A stretch of 56,515 nucleotides of DNA, taken from NCBI GenBank assembly GCA_017541035.1, contig JAFXZW010000026.1, forward strand, positions 1-56,515, given 5' to 3'. Positions 24,558 through 33,279 of the stretch are shown one piece after another. Source of the stretch: Eubacterium sp. (lineage in GTDB: Bacteria; Bacillota; Clostridia; Lachnospirales; Lachnospiraceae). The notes beneath the pieces are model-generated. The model saw only the letters and a program-made list of their open reading frames with translations, was not told where the DNA came from and did no database searches. Position numbers and translations under genes: made by a program. Every line of letters starts with the position of its first letter. Positions within the stretch are counted from its first letter, which is position 1.

Positions 24558-25007
24558 ATGATCACGTATACTTTTCGTAAATTGACACCGAAAGAATATC
24601 TGGGGCTGCGGGCTTCCGTGGGTTGGAAGAGCCTTTCCGAGAGACAGGTAACGGCTTCCCTTACCGGCTGTAAGGCCATGGTCTGCGCCACAGATACGGA
24701 GACCAATGAGGTGGTCGGCATGGGACGGCTGGTGGGCGACGAGCTGGTCATCATGAATATTCAGGATCTGATCGTCCGTCCGGATTATCATGGCCGGGGG
24801 ATCGGTTCGGAACTGATCCGGCATCTCAGGGAAAAGGCGGCAGAAGCTCTTGAACCCGGAGAGGAGCTGATGTTTACGCTGATGTGCGCTAAAGGCCGGG
24901 AACGTTTTTATGAGAAAAACGGTTTTATCTCCAGGCCGACAAAGGATCTGGGCCCGGGTATGATCATGTATCTGCATGAAGAGGACGGACCATCCGGGGA
25001 CAGGTGA
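24558..25007 (+). CDS. GNAT-family acetyltransferase
   Basis: A 149-residue GNAT N-acetyltransferase of unknown substrate. The acetyl-CoA pyrophosphate-binding motif HGRGIG lies at 78-83 after the typical LIVRPDYH strand-turn, and the C-terminal RFYEKNGFI block is characteristic. The closest style is the small YjgM/PaiA-like group. I prefer ATG 24558; a TTG at 24534 in frame is possible because GAGGAAGG (24536-24543) is rather far (14 nt) from the ATG. It may be read through from hisF. It is followed by the hairpin at 25056-25103. Confidence 0.8.
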   Translation: MITYTFRKLTPKEYLGLRASVGWKSLSERQVTASLTGCKAMVCATDTETNEVVGMGRLVGDELVIMNIQDLIVRPDYHGRGIGSELIRHLREKAAEALEPGEELMFTLMCAKGRERFYEKNGFISRPTKDLGPGMIMYLHEEDGPSGDR

Positions 25008-25055
25008 TCAGAGGCAACCGGGTTATGATTAACGGAACGGCAGAAAAAGAAATGA

Positions 25056-25103
25056 GCAATGAAAAAAGTCCCGCATCACATAATGCAGGGCTTTTTTCAT
25101 TGC
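25056..25103. terminator. Bidirectional terminator between GNAT gene and efp
   Basis: Arms 25056-25076 and 25083-25103 form a 21-bp stem with one G-T pair and one mismatch around a 6-nt loop. A-run and T-run lie inside the arms (AAAAAA and TTTTTT), the usual layout of a bidirectional terminator. Confidence 0.75.
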
Positions 25104-25148
25104 ACGATAAAGGTGCTCATCGCGCTTTCCATTTGGCATCCGGTACAA

Positions 25149-25178
25149 AGCAGGAGGGGGATAAGTCCCCCTCCTGCT
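25149..25178 (-). terminator. Strong hairpin 3' of efp
   Basis: A 13-bp perfect GC-rich stem (25149-25161 with 25166-25178, TAAG loop) lies 12 nt beyond the efp stop. The T-tract after it is weak (GCTTTG), so it may act with the second hairpin at 25056-25103. Confidence 0.65.
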
Positions 25179-25189
25179 TCATATATGGA

Positions 25190-25747
25190 TTAGGCTCTTC
25201 CCGTATATTCACCGGTACGTGTATCGATGGTGATCATGTCCCCGGTATTGACAAAAAGAGGAATGTTCAGAGTTGCGCCGGTTTCAACGGTACAGGGCTT
25301 TGTAGCGTTGGTGGCGGTATTACCCTTTACGCCCGGTTCGCAATCCGTAACCTCCAGAACAACCTGGATCGGGGGCTCGCAGGAGAAGACGGAACCCTTG
25401 AAGAAGCTGAGCTTACAATTCTCATTCTCCTTTACGAATTTCATGGAATCAGCGATCAGTGATGCGTTAACCGGAGTCATCTCAAAGGTCTCGGCATCCA
25501 TAAAGTAATAAAGATCGCCATCCTTGTAGGAGAAGGTCATATCCTTTTTGTCAATATGTGCGGTTTCAAACTTCTCGGTGGGACGGAAGGTGCGCTCCAC
25601 AACACCGCCGTTAATGATATTCTTCAGCTTTGCGCGTACAAAGGCTGCACCTTTGCCCGGCTTAACATGCATAAATTCGATGATCTGGTAAACATTTCCT
25701 TCTATCTCAACGGTAACACCGTTTCTGAACTCACCTGCAGAAATCAT
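25190..25747 (-). CDS. efp: Translation elongation factor P
   Basis: EF-P relieves ribosomes stalled at polyproline stretches. The 185-residue protein has the three beta-barrel domains of the family. The tip loop VKPGKGAAF places Lys at position 32, the residue modified in bacteria with Lys-type EF-P (5-aminopentanol in B. subtilis). The C-terminal signature ([19 protein letters not shown]) is intact. GGAGG lies upstream of the ATG. Its promoter (25792-25820) is divergent from that of the TM2/nusB cluster. No modification enzyme gene is adjacent. Confidence 0.97.
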   Translation of the reverse strand: MISAGEFRNGVTVEIEGNVYQIIEFMHVKPGKGAAFVRAKLKNIINGGVVERTFRPTEKFETAHIDKKDMTFSYKDGDLYYFMDAETFEMTPVNASLIADSMKFVKENENCKLSFFKGSVFSCEPPIQVVLEVTDCEPGVKGNTATNATKPCTVETGATLNIPLFVNTGDMITIDTRTGEYTGRA

Positions 25748-25791
25748 TTTTGTATATCCTCCCTGATATTCATAATGCGATAAACACGTCC

Positions 25792-25820
25792 ATTTTAATA
25801 TATCGGAGTTCCTTTTTCAA
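25792..25820 (-). promoter_or_regulatory. efp promoter
   Basis: On the minus strand TTGAAA (25815-25820), 17-nt spacer, TAAAAT (25792-25797), about 45 nt before the start codon. Confidence 0.7.
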
Positions 25821-25869
25821 CATTATTTTTTTAGAGAAGGGAAAAATCCTTCGGAGAACGCAAAAACCA

Positions 25870-25898
25870 TTGAAAAACAGTGCGATTTTTTGTATAGT
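25870..25898 (+). promoter_or_regulatory. Promoter of the TM2-Asp23-nusB cluster
   Basis: TTGAAA (25870-25875), 17-nt spacer, TATAGT (25893-25898). It drives the gene at 25949 and probably the closely packed genes to recN, since no clear terminator interrupts them. Confidence 0.7.
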
Positions 25899-25948
25899 TA
25901 AAGGAGTGCATTGCATAGTTTATTATCCTGAAGAAGGAACGGAAGACG

Positions 25949-26200
25949 ATGGATAACGAAAAAAAAGAAAAAAGAAAATGGTCACGCGGAACAGCCGGTG
26001 TCCTGGCTATTCTTTTGGGCAGCTTCGGGGCTCATAAGTTTTATCAGGGAAGATGGAAGATGGGAGTCCTGTACCTCCTTTTCTTCTGGACCGGAATCCC
26101 GGGTATTCTTGCAACGATAGAGGGCGTGAGTCTTCTGTGCGGCGATGAAGAGACTGAAGAACACTATGAGGAAACCGCCGTAGAAAGCGTGGCAGAATGA
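25949..26200 (+). CDS. TM2-domain membrane protein
   Basis: An 83-residue protein with the TM2 pattern: a short basic N-terminus, a first helix with AILLGSFGAHKFYQG (conserved G-x-H-x-F-Y-x-G turn), and a second hydrophobic helix (LYLLFFWTGIPGILATIEG). The tail is acidic. TM2 proteins are small inner-membrane proteins of unknown function. A GGAAGACG stretch provides a modest ribosome site. It lies 83 nt before the Asp23 gene, in the same direction. Confidence 0.8.
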   Translation: MDNEKKEKRKWSRGTAGVLAILLGSFGAHKFYQGRWKMGVLYLLFFWTGIPGILATIEGVSLLCGDEETEEHYEETAVESVAE

Positions 26201-26283
26201 AGGCTGTTGTGAGATGTGTTCGCCTGGCTGTCAGAAGCCTGAAAAAGAAGATAAGGCATTCATATGCTGAAAAGGAGAAAAAC

Positions 26284-26664
26284 ATGGGAAATGAAAAGAA
26301 TACGGCACTGACATTTTCCGCTGAAGGAGAAGTTGGCTATATTCGTGTTTCGGATGAGGTGGTTTCCCGGATTGCAGCCCTTGCTGCCCTTGAGGTGGAC
26401 GGAGTGGCCCGGCTTACAAGCGGCATGTCCGGAGCGTGGGTTGCAAAGAGAAAAAGAAAGGGTACCTTCAAAGGCGTTCATTTCATCGTGGAAAACGAAC
26501 GCTTCCGGATTGATATTTCCATCGTGGTAAGGTACGGCTTTAACATCGTGGATGTGTCCAAGGCCGTTCAGGAGAGAATCAGGCAGGCGTTGGTGACCAT
26601 GACCGGCCTTACGCCCACCGTTGTCAATGTACGGGTATCCGCTATCGATTTTTCGGAGAAATGA
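26284..26664 (+). CDS. Asp23/Gls24-family protein (YqhY type)
   Basis: A 126-residue Asp23/Gls24 protein. The family block GYIRVSDEVVSRIAALAALEVDGV is at about 18-41 (quoted in part: VSDEVV...EVDGVA), with the C-terminal VNVRVSAIDF strand. In Firmicutes this gene (yqhY) sits upstream of nusB, as here, and has been tied to control of acetyl-CoA carboxylase or envelope stress. The acc genes are not adjacent in this window. I start at ATG 26284 because AAAGGAG lies 6 nt upstream; the longer frame from 26197 overlaps the TM2 gene and lacks a site. Confidence 0.88.
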   Translation: MGNEKNTALTFSAEGEVGYIRVSDEVVSRIAALAALEVDGVARLTSGMSGAWVAKRKRKGTFKGVHFIVENERFRIDISIVVRYGFNIVDVSKAVQERIRQALVTMTGLTPTVVNVRVSAIDFSEK

Positions 26665-26666
26665 TC

Positions 26667-27137
26667 ATGACCAGAAGAGAGTTAAGGGACAGCATCGTCC
26701 GGATCATATACAGAGAAGCGTTTTTTCCTGCGCAGGGAATGGATGAGCAGACGGAGGATTATATCAGAGAACTCAGGGAAGAGCCGGAGCTCATTCTGCC
26801 GTCCATGAAGGAAGAACCCTCAGAGGAGGATGTTGTATACATCCGGGAGAAGGTGGAGGCTGTTCTTTCCCGGCTGAAGGAACTGGATCGGCTTTTGGAG
26901 GAATCCAGCAGGGAGTGGAAGATCAACAGGATCGGTAAGATGGAACTTGCGATCATGAGAGTAGCTGCTTATGAGATCCGTTATGATGATGACATTCCGG
27001 ACAGGGTGGCGATCAATGAAGCTATCGAGCTTTCCAAACTGTATTGTGATGAGAAGGCGGGAGCCTTTATTAACGGCATTTTGAACAATCTGATGGAACA
27101 GAAAAATGAAGGTGCTGATGGAGCGGAAAATGAGTAA
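26667..27137 (+). CDS. nusB: Transcription antitermination factor NusB
   Basis: NusB, with NusE (S10), binds boxA in rRNA leaders and supports antitermination. The 156-residue helical protein begins MTRRELRDSIVRIIY and ends with the family block PDRVAINEAIELSKLYCDEKAG..FINGIL. The central part (about 25-75, very Glu-rich) is longer and more acidic than in B. subtilis NusB. ATG 26661 overlaps the preceding stop as ATGA, but ATG 26667 fits the CGGAG spacing and the family start better. It overlaps xseA by 8 nt. Confidence 0.93.
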   Translation: MTRRELRDSIVRIIYREAFFPAQGMDEQTEDYIRELREEPELILPSMKEEPSEEDVVYIREKVEAVLSRLKELDRLLEESSREWKINRIGKMELAIMRVAAYEIRYDDDIPDRVAINEAIELSKLYCDEKAGAFINGILNNLMEQKNEGADGAENE

Positions 27138-28320
27138 GGTTTACGCTGTCGGCCAGATCAGTAAATATATCGCAAATCTTGTGGAGCAGGATTTTCTCCT
27201 CCGTCATGTGTTTGTCAAAGGGGAGATATCCAACTGCAAGTATCACAGCATGGGGCATATCTACTTTACCTTGAAGGATGAAAACGGCTCCATGCCTTGT
27301 GTTATGTTCAAAGGAAGTGTTCCGGGGGGACTTTCTTTTCCTCTTACGGACGGACAGGCTGTGATCGTTGAAGGATCGATCCGCCTTTATACGCGTGACG
27401 GAAGAATCAATCTGTATGCTTCCCGCATTACCCTGGACGGGGATGGTGAGGGAAGGCTGAATATGCTTTACGAGAAGCTGAAGCAGAAGCTTTATGAGGA
27501 GGGACTCTTTGATTTTGAAAAGAAGAAAAAAATCCCGCCTCATCCTAAGAAAATAGGAATCGTAACAGCCTCTACAGGGGCGGCAATCCAGGATATCACC
27601 AGTATCGCCAAAAGAAGAAATCCCTACGTTCAGCTGTATCTCTACCCTGCCAAAGTGCAGGGCGAGGGCGCGGCGGAAACCATAGCGGAAGGAATCCGTG
27701 TGTTGGACGGCATGGGACTGGATACCATCATTATCGGCAGAGGAGGTGGGTCCCTGGAGGATCTCTGGGCATTTAATGAGGAGATAGTGGCAAGAGCCGT
27801 TTATGCGGCTAAAACGCCTATCATTTCCGGAACCGGACATGAGGTGGATACCACCATAGCGGATTATGTGGCGGACCTCAGAGCTCCGACCCCTTCTGCA
27901 GCTGCGGAACTGGCAATTCCGGATGTGATGACCGTGATCCGCCAGAGAGAGCATTACCGGAATACCATGGAGAGACTGATGAATTCACGGGTGAGCCTGC
28001 TTCGTGCAAAAAGACTGGAGCTTTCGGAACGTCTTCACAGAAAAGGACCGGAGAATACGCTTCGTCTGCAGCAGCTGCGCCTGGCTCAGCTGTCGGACAG
28101 GCTGCATGATGGAATGCAGCTTAAGGAAGAAAGGACCCGTCAGAGAGCGGCATTGCTGGCGGAACGTTTGCATGGGCTTTCCCCCACGGCAAAACTGAGA
28201 AGGGGCTTCGGATATCTGGAAATGGACGGAGAGGCGCTGGACTCCGCAGAAAAGGCGGAGAAGGGAAGAAGGTTTACGGTGACGCTGCATGACGGCAGTT
28301 TCCGGGCAGAGGTGCTGTAA
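27130..28320 (+). CDS. xseA: Exodeoxyribonuclease VII large subunit
   Basis: XseA is the catalytic and DNA-binding subunit of ExoVII, which degrades single-stranded DNA from both ends. The 396-residue protein has the N-terminal OB fold (VYAVGQISKYI...VKGEISNCKYHSMGHIYFTLKD pattern), the catalytic core with IVTASTGAAIQDI, IIGRGGGSLEDLWAF and ISGTGHEVDTTIAD, and a C-terminal coiled coil with alternating Arg/Leu/Glu that recruits XseB. ATG 27130 is chosen over 27106 by homologous start and by the GGAGCGG site. xseB follows 46 nt later. Confidence 0.96.
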   Translation: MSKVYAVGQISKYIANLVEQDFLLRHVFVKGEISNCKYHSMGHIYFTLKDENGSMPCVMFKGSVPGGLSFPLTDGQAVIVEGSIRLYTRDGRINLYASRITLDGDGEGRLNMLYEKLKQKLYEEGLFDFEKKKKIPPHPKKIGIVTASTGAAIQDITSIAKRRNPYVQLYLYPAKVQGEGAAETIAEGIRVLDGMGLDTIIIGRGGGSLEDLWAFNEEIVARAVYAAKTPIISGTGHEVDTTIADYVADLRAPTPSAAAELAIPDVMTVIRQREHYRNTMERLMNSRVSLLRAKRLELSERLHRKGPENTLRLQQLRLAQLSDRLHDGMQLKEERTRQRAALLAERLHGLSPTAKLRRGFGYLEMDGEALDSAEKAEKGRRFTVTLHDGSFRAEVL

Positions 28321-28366
28321 CCGCTTATGACAGGCAATAAAGGATCTATGGAAGTGAGGAGGCAGT

Positions 28367-28579
28367 ATGCCTGCGAAAAAGAAAGAAACGAATATATCCA
28401 TTGAAGAGGCATTTGCCCGACTGGAAGAGATCATCCACAGTCTGGAGGATCCGAAAACCAGCTTAAGGGATGCCATGACGTATTACGAAGAGGGCGTGAA
28501 GCTTCTTGCTATGAGCCAGGAGACTCTGGATGGCGTTGAGAAGGAGCTGAAGATACTGAAACCGGGGGAGGTGGAATAA
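28367..28579 (+). CDS. xseB: Exodeoxyribonuclease VII small subunit
   Basis: A 70-residue helical subunit that binds the coiled coil of XseA. The signature is SIEEAFARLEEIIHSLEDPK, then LRDAMTYYEEGVKLL. Length is standard. GAGGAGGC is just upstream. Its stop (TAA 28577-28579) shares an ATG/TAA overlap with ispA, which begins at 28579. Confidence 0.95.
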   Translation: MPAKKKETNISIEEAFARLEEIIHSLEDPKTSLRDAMTYYEEGVKLLAMSQETLDGVEKELKILKPGEVE

Positions 28580-29478
28580 TGGACAGAACATCATATATCG
28601 AGGATGTGCTGATAAAGCACATGCCCCGGGATGCGGGACCGGCGAATCCCGTACGTGATGCCATGGAGTACGCCCTGATGGCAGGCGGCAAAAGAATACG
28701 TCCCCGTCTGATGCTTCTCTGTTATGAAGCATTTCAGCTGAAAAATCCGGAGAAGGCTGTGCCGCGGGAAGTCCTGGAATGCTATATGGCAGCACTGGAG
28801 ATGATCCATACATTTTCTCTGATCCATGATGATCTTCCTGCCATGGACGATGACTCACTTCGGAGAGGACGTCCCACCGTGCATGTGGCATTCGGTGAGG
28901 ATATTGCGATCCTTGCAGGAGATGGATTGGAGAATCTGGCCTTTGAGGTTGCGGCAAAGAGCTTCTCCCTGCTGCCCGGGAATATTAGGGCGGAGCGGGC
29001 GATGCAGATACTTGCGGGTAAGCCCGGTCTCTTCGGCATGCTGGGCGGTCAGACGGCAGATGTGAAGCTATCCGGAACACCCCTTACCGATGAACAGCTG
29101 GAATACATTTATGCAAATAAAACATCGGCCCTTCTGGAATGTGCCATGATGATCGGTGCGGTTCTGGGGGGCGCGGATGATGAAGAAACGGATCAGATCC
29201 GGAAAGCGGCTTATAACGTCGGGATCGCGTTCCAGGTACAGGATGATATTCTGGATGCCACGGGAGATGCGGAAACGCTGGGTAAGGAAGTGGGTCAGGA
29301 TGCGCGAAATGAAAAGACCACTTTTGTATCCCTGCACGGACTGGATGCTGCGGGAGCATATGTTCAGCAGAAAACTGATGAGGCGGAACTGCTTCTCACA
29401 GAGCTCTTCCTGGGAGATAATCCCCCTGCTGCGGAACTGCGCGCTCTTTTGCAGGGGCTGGTAAACCGGAAGGCTTAA
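28579..29478 (+). CDS. ispA: Farnesyl/geranyl diphosphate synthase
   Basis: A short-chain trans-prenyl synthase making GPP/FPP from IPP and DMAPP, which feeds undecaprenyl phosphate and quinone synthesis. The first aspartate-rich motif is D84-D85-LPAM-D90-D91 and the second is D222-D223-IL-D226. GGKRIRPRL near 35-43 binds IPP. At 299 residues it has normal length. It overlaps xseB by one base and precedes dxs by 27 nt, the usual Firmicutes order linking ExoVII to the MEP pathway. Confidence 0.96.
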   Translation: MDRTSYIEDVLIKHMPRDAGPANPVRDAMEYALMAGGKRIRPRLMLLCYEAFQLKNPEKAVPREVLECYMAALEMIHTFSLIHDDLPAMDDDSLRRGRPTVHVAFGEDIAILAGDGLENLAFEVAAKSFSLLPGNIRAERAMQILAGKPGLFGMLGGQTADVKLSGTPLTDEQLEYIYANKTSALLECAMMIGAVLGGADDEETDQIRKAAYNVGIAFQVQDDILDATGDAETLGKEVGQDARNEKTTFVSLHGLDAAGAYVQQKTDEAELLLTELFLGDNPPAAELRALLQGLVNRKA

Positions 29479-29505
29479 GAAGATAGAGCGAAAAGGGATT
29501 GACAT

Positions 29506-31458
29506 ATGAGTCTGCTGGATCAGATTAATAAAGAAAATGACATAAAGAAACTGGCACCGGAGGAATACCCCGCTCTTGTGGATGAGATCAGGGAGTTTCT
29601 TCTGGAGAAGGTCAGCAGGACAGGAGGACATGTGGCCTCCAATCTCGGAGCGGTGGAGCTTACGATCGCTCTGCATCTCTGCATGGACCTTCCGAAGGAC
29701 AAGATCGTATTCGATGTGGGTCATCAGAGCTATACCCATAAGCTTCTGACAGGACGCAGAGAAGGATTTGACAGTCTCCGGCAGTTGGACGGAATGAGCG
29801 GTTTTCCGAAACATGTGGAGAGTGAATGCGATGCCTTTGACACCGGTCACAGTTCCACATCTATTTCTGCGGCTCTCGGATTGGCTATCGCGGCTCAGAA
29901 AAAAAGAGAACTGGATCCTTCGGAACCGGTGATCCGCGTGGCAGCGGTGATCGGTGACGGCTCCATGACCGGAGGAATGGCCTATGAAGCTTTGGATGCA
30001 GCTGCTCAGCTGAAGGCACCCCTCGTAGTCATTCTGAACGACAATGAGATGTCTATCGGTAAAAATGTGGGAGGTCTTTCCCGCGCCATGAACCGGATCC
30101 GTGTCGGAAGGCAGTATAACGAACTGAAAAACGATGTGGAAAATGCAATGCTGACAATCCCCAGTGTGGGACCGCAGCTGGTAAAAGGAATCAAGAAGTC
30201 GAAGAATTCTCTGAAGAATCTGTTGGTTCCCGGAATGTTTTTCGAGGAAATGGGTATCACCTACGTGGGACCTGTCGACGGGCATAACATTGAAGATATG
30301 GTAGCAACCTTTGAGAGAGCCTTCCGTCTGCGGAAGCCTATCGTGGTACATGTCAAGACCCGGAAGGGAATGGGCTATCTTCCCGCGGAAAAATATCCGG
30401 AGCGCTTCCACGGTATCGGCCCCTTTGATATTGAGTCCGGGATGCCTGTCGCTCCCCGGGAAAAAACCTTTACCGATGTTTTCGCAAAAACCCTGCTGGA
30501 AATGGGAAAGGAGTACCCGCGTCTGGTAGCCATTACAGCTGCCATGGCAAGAGGAACCGGCGTACGGGCCTTTCAGAAGGAATGGCCGGATCGGACCTTT
30601 GACGTGGGCATCGCAGAGCAGCATGCGGTTACTTTCGCAGCAGGCCTCGCGCGGGAAGGCATGCTTCCTGTAGTAGCGGTTTACTCCTCATTCCTGCAGA
30701 GGGCTTATGATCAGATCCTGCATGATGTGTGTCTGCAGAATCTGCATGTGATCTTCGCCATGGACAGATCCGGTCTGGTAGGAGAGGACGGAGAAACACA
30801 TCAGGGTATTTACGATACGGCATATCTTGATGAGATGCCGAATATGACCATCATGTCTCCCAGAAACGGCGATGAACTGAAGAAGATGCTGAAGCTGGCT
30901 GTCACTCTGGACGGACCGGTTGCCGTAAAATATCCGAAGGGGAGTTCACTGGATAAGCCGAAGGAGACAGTTCCGAAGGTGATCTATGGCAAATCCACTA
31001 TCCTGTATGATTCCGAATCGGAGGATATGCAGAGCATTTCCAAAACAGGTTTTACGGGCCTTACTCTGGAAGAGGAAGAGGATGCGGGAACGGTTACCTT
31101 CTTGGGTGTGGGCGTCATGAATGAGATTGCTCTTCAGGCCTCGAAGATGCTGCATGAGGAAGGAATAGCAACCCGGGTTGTCAACGCCCGATTCTTAAGG
31201 CCGATGGATGAGGAAATGTTCTCGTCCGTGGCAGAGGAGAGCCGGCTCATTGTGGTTGTGGAGGAATCCGTCAGTCACGGAAGCTTTGGCGAAGCAGTTG
31301 CCTATCGGCTGGCCAGGAGAGGAAAATCGGTTCCCTTCCTGCATGTCTGCATTGAGGATGAGATTGTCAGCCACGGCTCCGTAAAGGATCTTCGGAAACG
31401 CCTGGGGCTGACGCCGGAAAGCATTGTCAGCCGGGTTCATGAGAAGTTGAAATATTAA
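29506..31458 (+). CDS. dxs: 1-deoxy-D-xylulose-5-phosphate synthase
   Basis: Dxs condenses pyruvate and glyceraldehyde-3-phosphate, the first step of the MEP isoprenoid pathway; its product also feeds thiamine and pyridoxal synthesis. The TPP motif begins G150-D-G152-SMTGGMAYEALD and continues to the NDNEMSI stretch. The transketolase central domain shows GIAEQHAVTFAAGLA, and the YSSFLQRAYDQ and DRSGLVGEDGETHQG blocks are canonical. At 650 residues it is slightly longer than the usual 620-630; an acidic insert (about 505-530) before the C-terminal domain accounts for the difference. Confidence 0.97.
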   Translation: MSLLDQINKENDIKKLAPEEYPALVDEIREFLLEKVSRTGGHVASNLGAVELTIALHLCMDLPKDKIVFDVGHQSYTHKLLTGRREGFDSLRQLDGMSGFPKHVESECDAFDTGHSSTSISAALGLAIAAQKKRELDPSEPVIRVAAVIGDGSMTGGMAYEALDAAAQLKAPLVVILNDNEMSIGKNVGGLSRAMNRIRVGRQYNELKNDVENAMLTIPSVGPQLVKGIKKSKNSLKNLLVPGMFFEEMGITYVGPVDGHNIEDMVATFERAFRLRKPIVVHVKTRKGMGYLPAEKYPERFHGIGPFDIESGMPVAPREKTFTDVFAKTLLEMGKEYPRLVAITAAMARGTGVRAFQKEWPDRTFDVGIAEQHAVTFAAGLAREGMLPVVAVYSSFLQRAYDQILHDVCLQNLHVIFAMDRSGLVGEDGETHQGIYDTAYLDEMPNMTIMSPRNGDELKKMLKLAVTLDGPVAVKYPKGSSLDKPKETVPKVIYGKSTILYDSESEDMQSISKTGFTGLTLEEEEDAGTVTFLGVGVMNEIALQASKMLHEEGIATRVVNARFLRPMDEEMFSSVAEESRLIVVVEESVSHGSFGEAVAYRLARRGKSVPFLHVCIEDEIVSHGSVKDLRKRLGLTPESIVSRVHEKLKY

Positions 31459-31517
31459 GGGTCAGCACCCAACGACTCCGGAATGTATCCGGGATAATCA
31501 CAGTTGAGGATCGAAAA

Positions 31518-32333
31518 TTGAAAAAACGTTTGGATATCCTTCTGACAGAGAAAAATCTCGCTCCTTCCCGGGAGAAGGCAAAGGCCATTATCATGTCCGG
31601 GATCGTCTATGTGAACGGAGAGAAGGAAGATAAGGCCGGAAGTGAATTTGAAGAAACAGCAGAGATCGAACTGAGGGGAAAAACCCTTCCTTACGTAAGC
31701 CGAGGAGGTCTTAAGCTGGAGAAGGCCATGCAGACTTTTCCCATCATCCTTGAAGGCTGCACCTGTATGGATGTGGGAGCCTCCACCGGAGGTTTTACCG
31801 ATTGCATGCTGCAGAACGGTGCCGAGAAGGTTTTTGCCGTAGATGTGGGACACGGACAGCTCGACTGGAAGCTGAGAAATGACCCCCGTGTGGTTTCCAT
31901 GGAACGGACCAATATCCGTTATGTGACCCCCGGTGATATCGGGGGAGTGATCCTGGATTTTGCATCCATCGATGTATCCTTTATTTCTCTTTCCAAAGTA
32001 CTTCCTCCGGTTTACGCCATGCTGAAGGAGAAGGGGCAGGTAGTAGCTTTGATCAAGCCCCAGTTTGAAGCGGGACGCGAAAAGGTAGGGAAGAAGGGCG
32101 TGGTTCGGGATCGCTCCGTTCACAGGGAAGTGATCGAGCAGGTTGTCGGATATGCAGCCGATGCAGGTTTTTTCGTCGGAGGGCTGACATTTTCCCCGGT
32201 GAAGGGGCCGGAAGGAAATATCGAATATCTGATCTATCTGCTGAAGGAAGAACCGGCGGAAAAGGCGGAGATCGATCCCCAAAAAACAGTTGAGGAAAGT
32301 CATCTTACTCTTGATGGCAGCGCCTTATCCTGA
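31518..32333 (+). CDS. tlyA: TlyA-family rRNA 2'-O-methyltransferase
   Basis: A 271-residue TlyA/YqxC protein: an N-terminal S4 RNA-binding domain (about 1-65) with KKRLDILLTEKNLAPSREKA, then an FtsJ-type methyltransferase with the SAM motif MDVGASTGGFTDC near 88. In mycobacteria TlyA methylates 16S and 23S rRNA; older annotations call it hemolysin A. It starts ATT/TTG-like: the first codon at 31518 is TTG, 6 nt after GTTGAGGATC. It lies between dxs and nadK as in other Firmicutes. Confidence 0.93.
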   Translation: MKKRLDILLTEKNLAPSREKAKAIIMSGIVYVNGEKEDKAGSEFEETAEIELRGKTLPYVSRGGLKLEKAMQTFPIILEGCTCMDVGASTGGFTDCMLQNGAEKVFAVDVGHGQLDWKLRNDPRVVSMERTNIRYVTPGDIGGVILDFASIDVSFISLSKVLPPVYAMLKEKGQVVALIKPQFEAGREKVGKKGVVRDRSVHREVIEQVVGYAADAGFFVGGLTFSPVKGPEGNIEYLIYLLKEEPAEKAEIDPQKTVEESHLTLDGSALS

Positions 32334-32349
32334 GGCGAAAGGAGCAGAT

Positions 32350-33201
32350 ATGCATTTCCTTCTTTTTTCCAACGTACATAAGGACCCCGGGAGGGAAGTG
32401 ACGGATCGTCTGGCAGACATGATCCGGAAGCGTGGCAGTACATTCACAGTATGGAGAGAACCGGATGATCCGGGTGGGGAGGTTCTGAACAGGAAGCTTC
32501 TGGACAGCGCAGACTGTGTGATCGTGCTTGGCGGGGATGGAACACTGCTCCGTGCAAGCCATTCCGCCGGTTCTGCGAATATTCCCATGATCGGCGTCAA
32601 TCTTGGCACAACAGGCTTTCTTACGGAAGTTGAGAGCTCGGCTATGGAAAGTATGCTGGACCGGTTGCTGGCAGGAGATTATTCGGTGGAAAAGCGCATG
32701 CTCCTGCAGGGGCGCATCATACGAAAAAACGGAAAAAAGGAGAATGATTTCACTTCTCTCAATGATATTGTTGTGATCAGAGAAGGCGTGCTCCGTTTGA
32801 TCGCCATTCGGATCTACGTCAATGACGTTTTCTTTGATACCTATGAGGCGGACGGGATCATTCTGTCAACGCCCACAGGATCCACCGGCTATAATCTGTC
32901 TGCGGGAGGACCCATCGTATCCCCGGGTGCACGGCTCATTGTTATGACACCCGTTTCACCCCACTCGCTTTCCAAAAAGAGTATTGTTTTCGACGCGGGA
33001 GACCGGATCCGGATCACGTTGGAGGAAAAGCGGAAGACACAGACAAATGAAGCGATCGTATCCTTTGACGGATATATGAATTATGAAATATCGGTCGGGG
33101 ATGAGGTGGAGATCTGCGCAGCAGAGCAGGTACTCCCCCTGATCCGGCTGGAGGAGCACAGCTTCTATGAAGTTCTCGGAAGGAAGCTCAGCCCGAGATG
33201 A
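32350..33201 (+). CDS. nadK: NAD kinase
   Basis: NadK phosphorylates NAD to NADP. The 283-residue protein has the GGDGT motif at 61-65 (LGGDGTLLRA), the second motif GVNLGTTGFLTE, and the C-terminal STPTGSTGYNLSAGGPI block. I start at ATG 32350 with AAAGGAG 6 nt upstream; the frame open from 32290 overlaps the end of tlyA. In most Firmicutes argR/ahrC lies between nadK and recN; here only 78 nt separate them, containing a small TCCGG-AAAA-CCGGA hairpin (33241-33254). Confidence 0.95.
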   Translation: MHFLLFSNVHKDPGREVTDRLADMIRKRGSTFTVWREPDDPGGEVLNRKLLDSADCVIVLGGDGTLLRASHSAGSANIPMIGVNLGTTGFLTEVESSAMESMLDRLLAGDYSVEKRMLLQGRIIRKNGKKENDFTSLNDIVVIREGVLRLIAIRIYVNDVFFDTYEADGIILSTPTGSTGYNLSAGGPIVSPGARLIVMTPVSPHSLSKKSIVFDAGDRIRITLEEKRKTQTNEAIVSFDGYMNYEISVGDEVEICAAEQVLPLIRLEEHSFYEVLGRKLSPR

Positions 33202-33279
33202 CAAGTCGTAAATCAGTTCATCCTTAGCTTTTTGTTGCTGTCCGGAAAACCGGATGGCGAAGAGATAAGGAGAGGAAGT

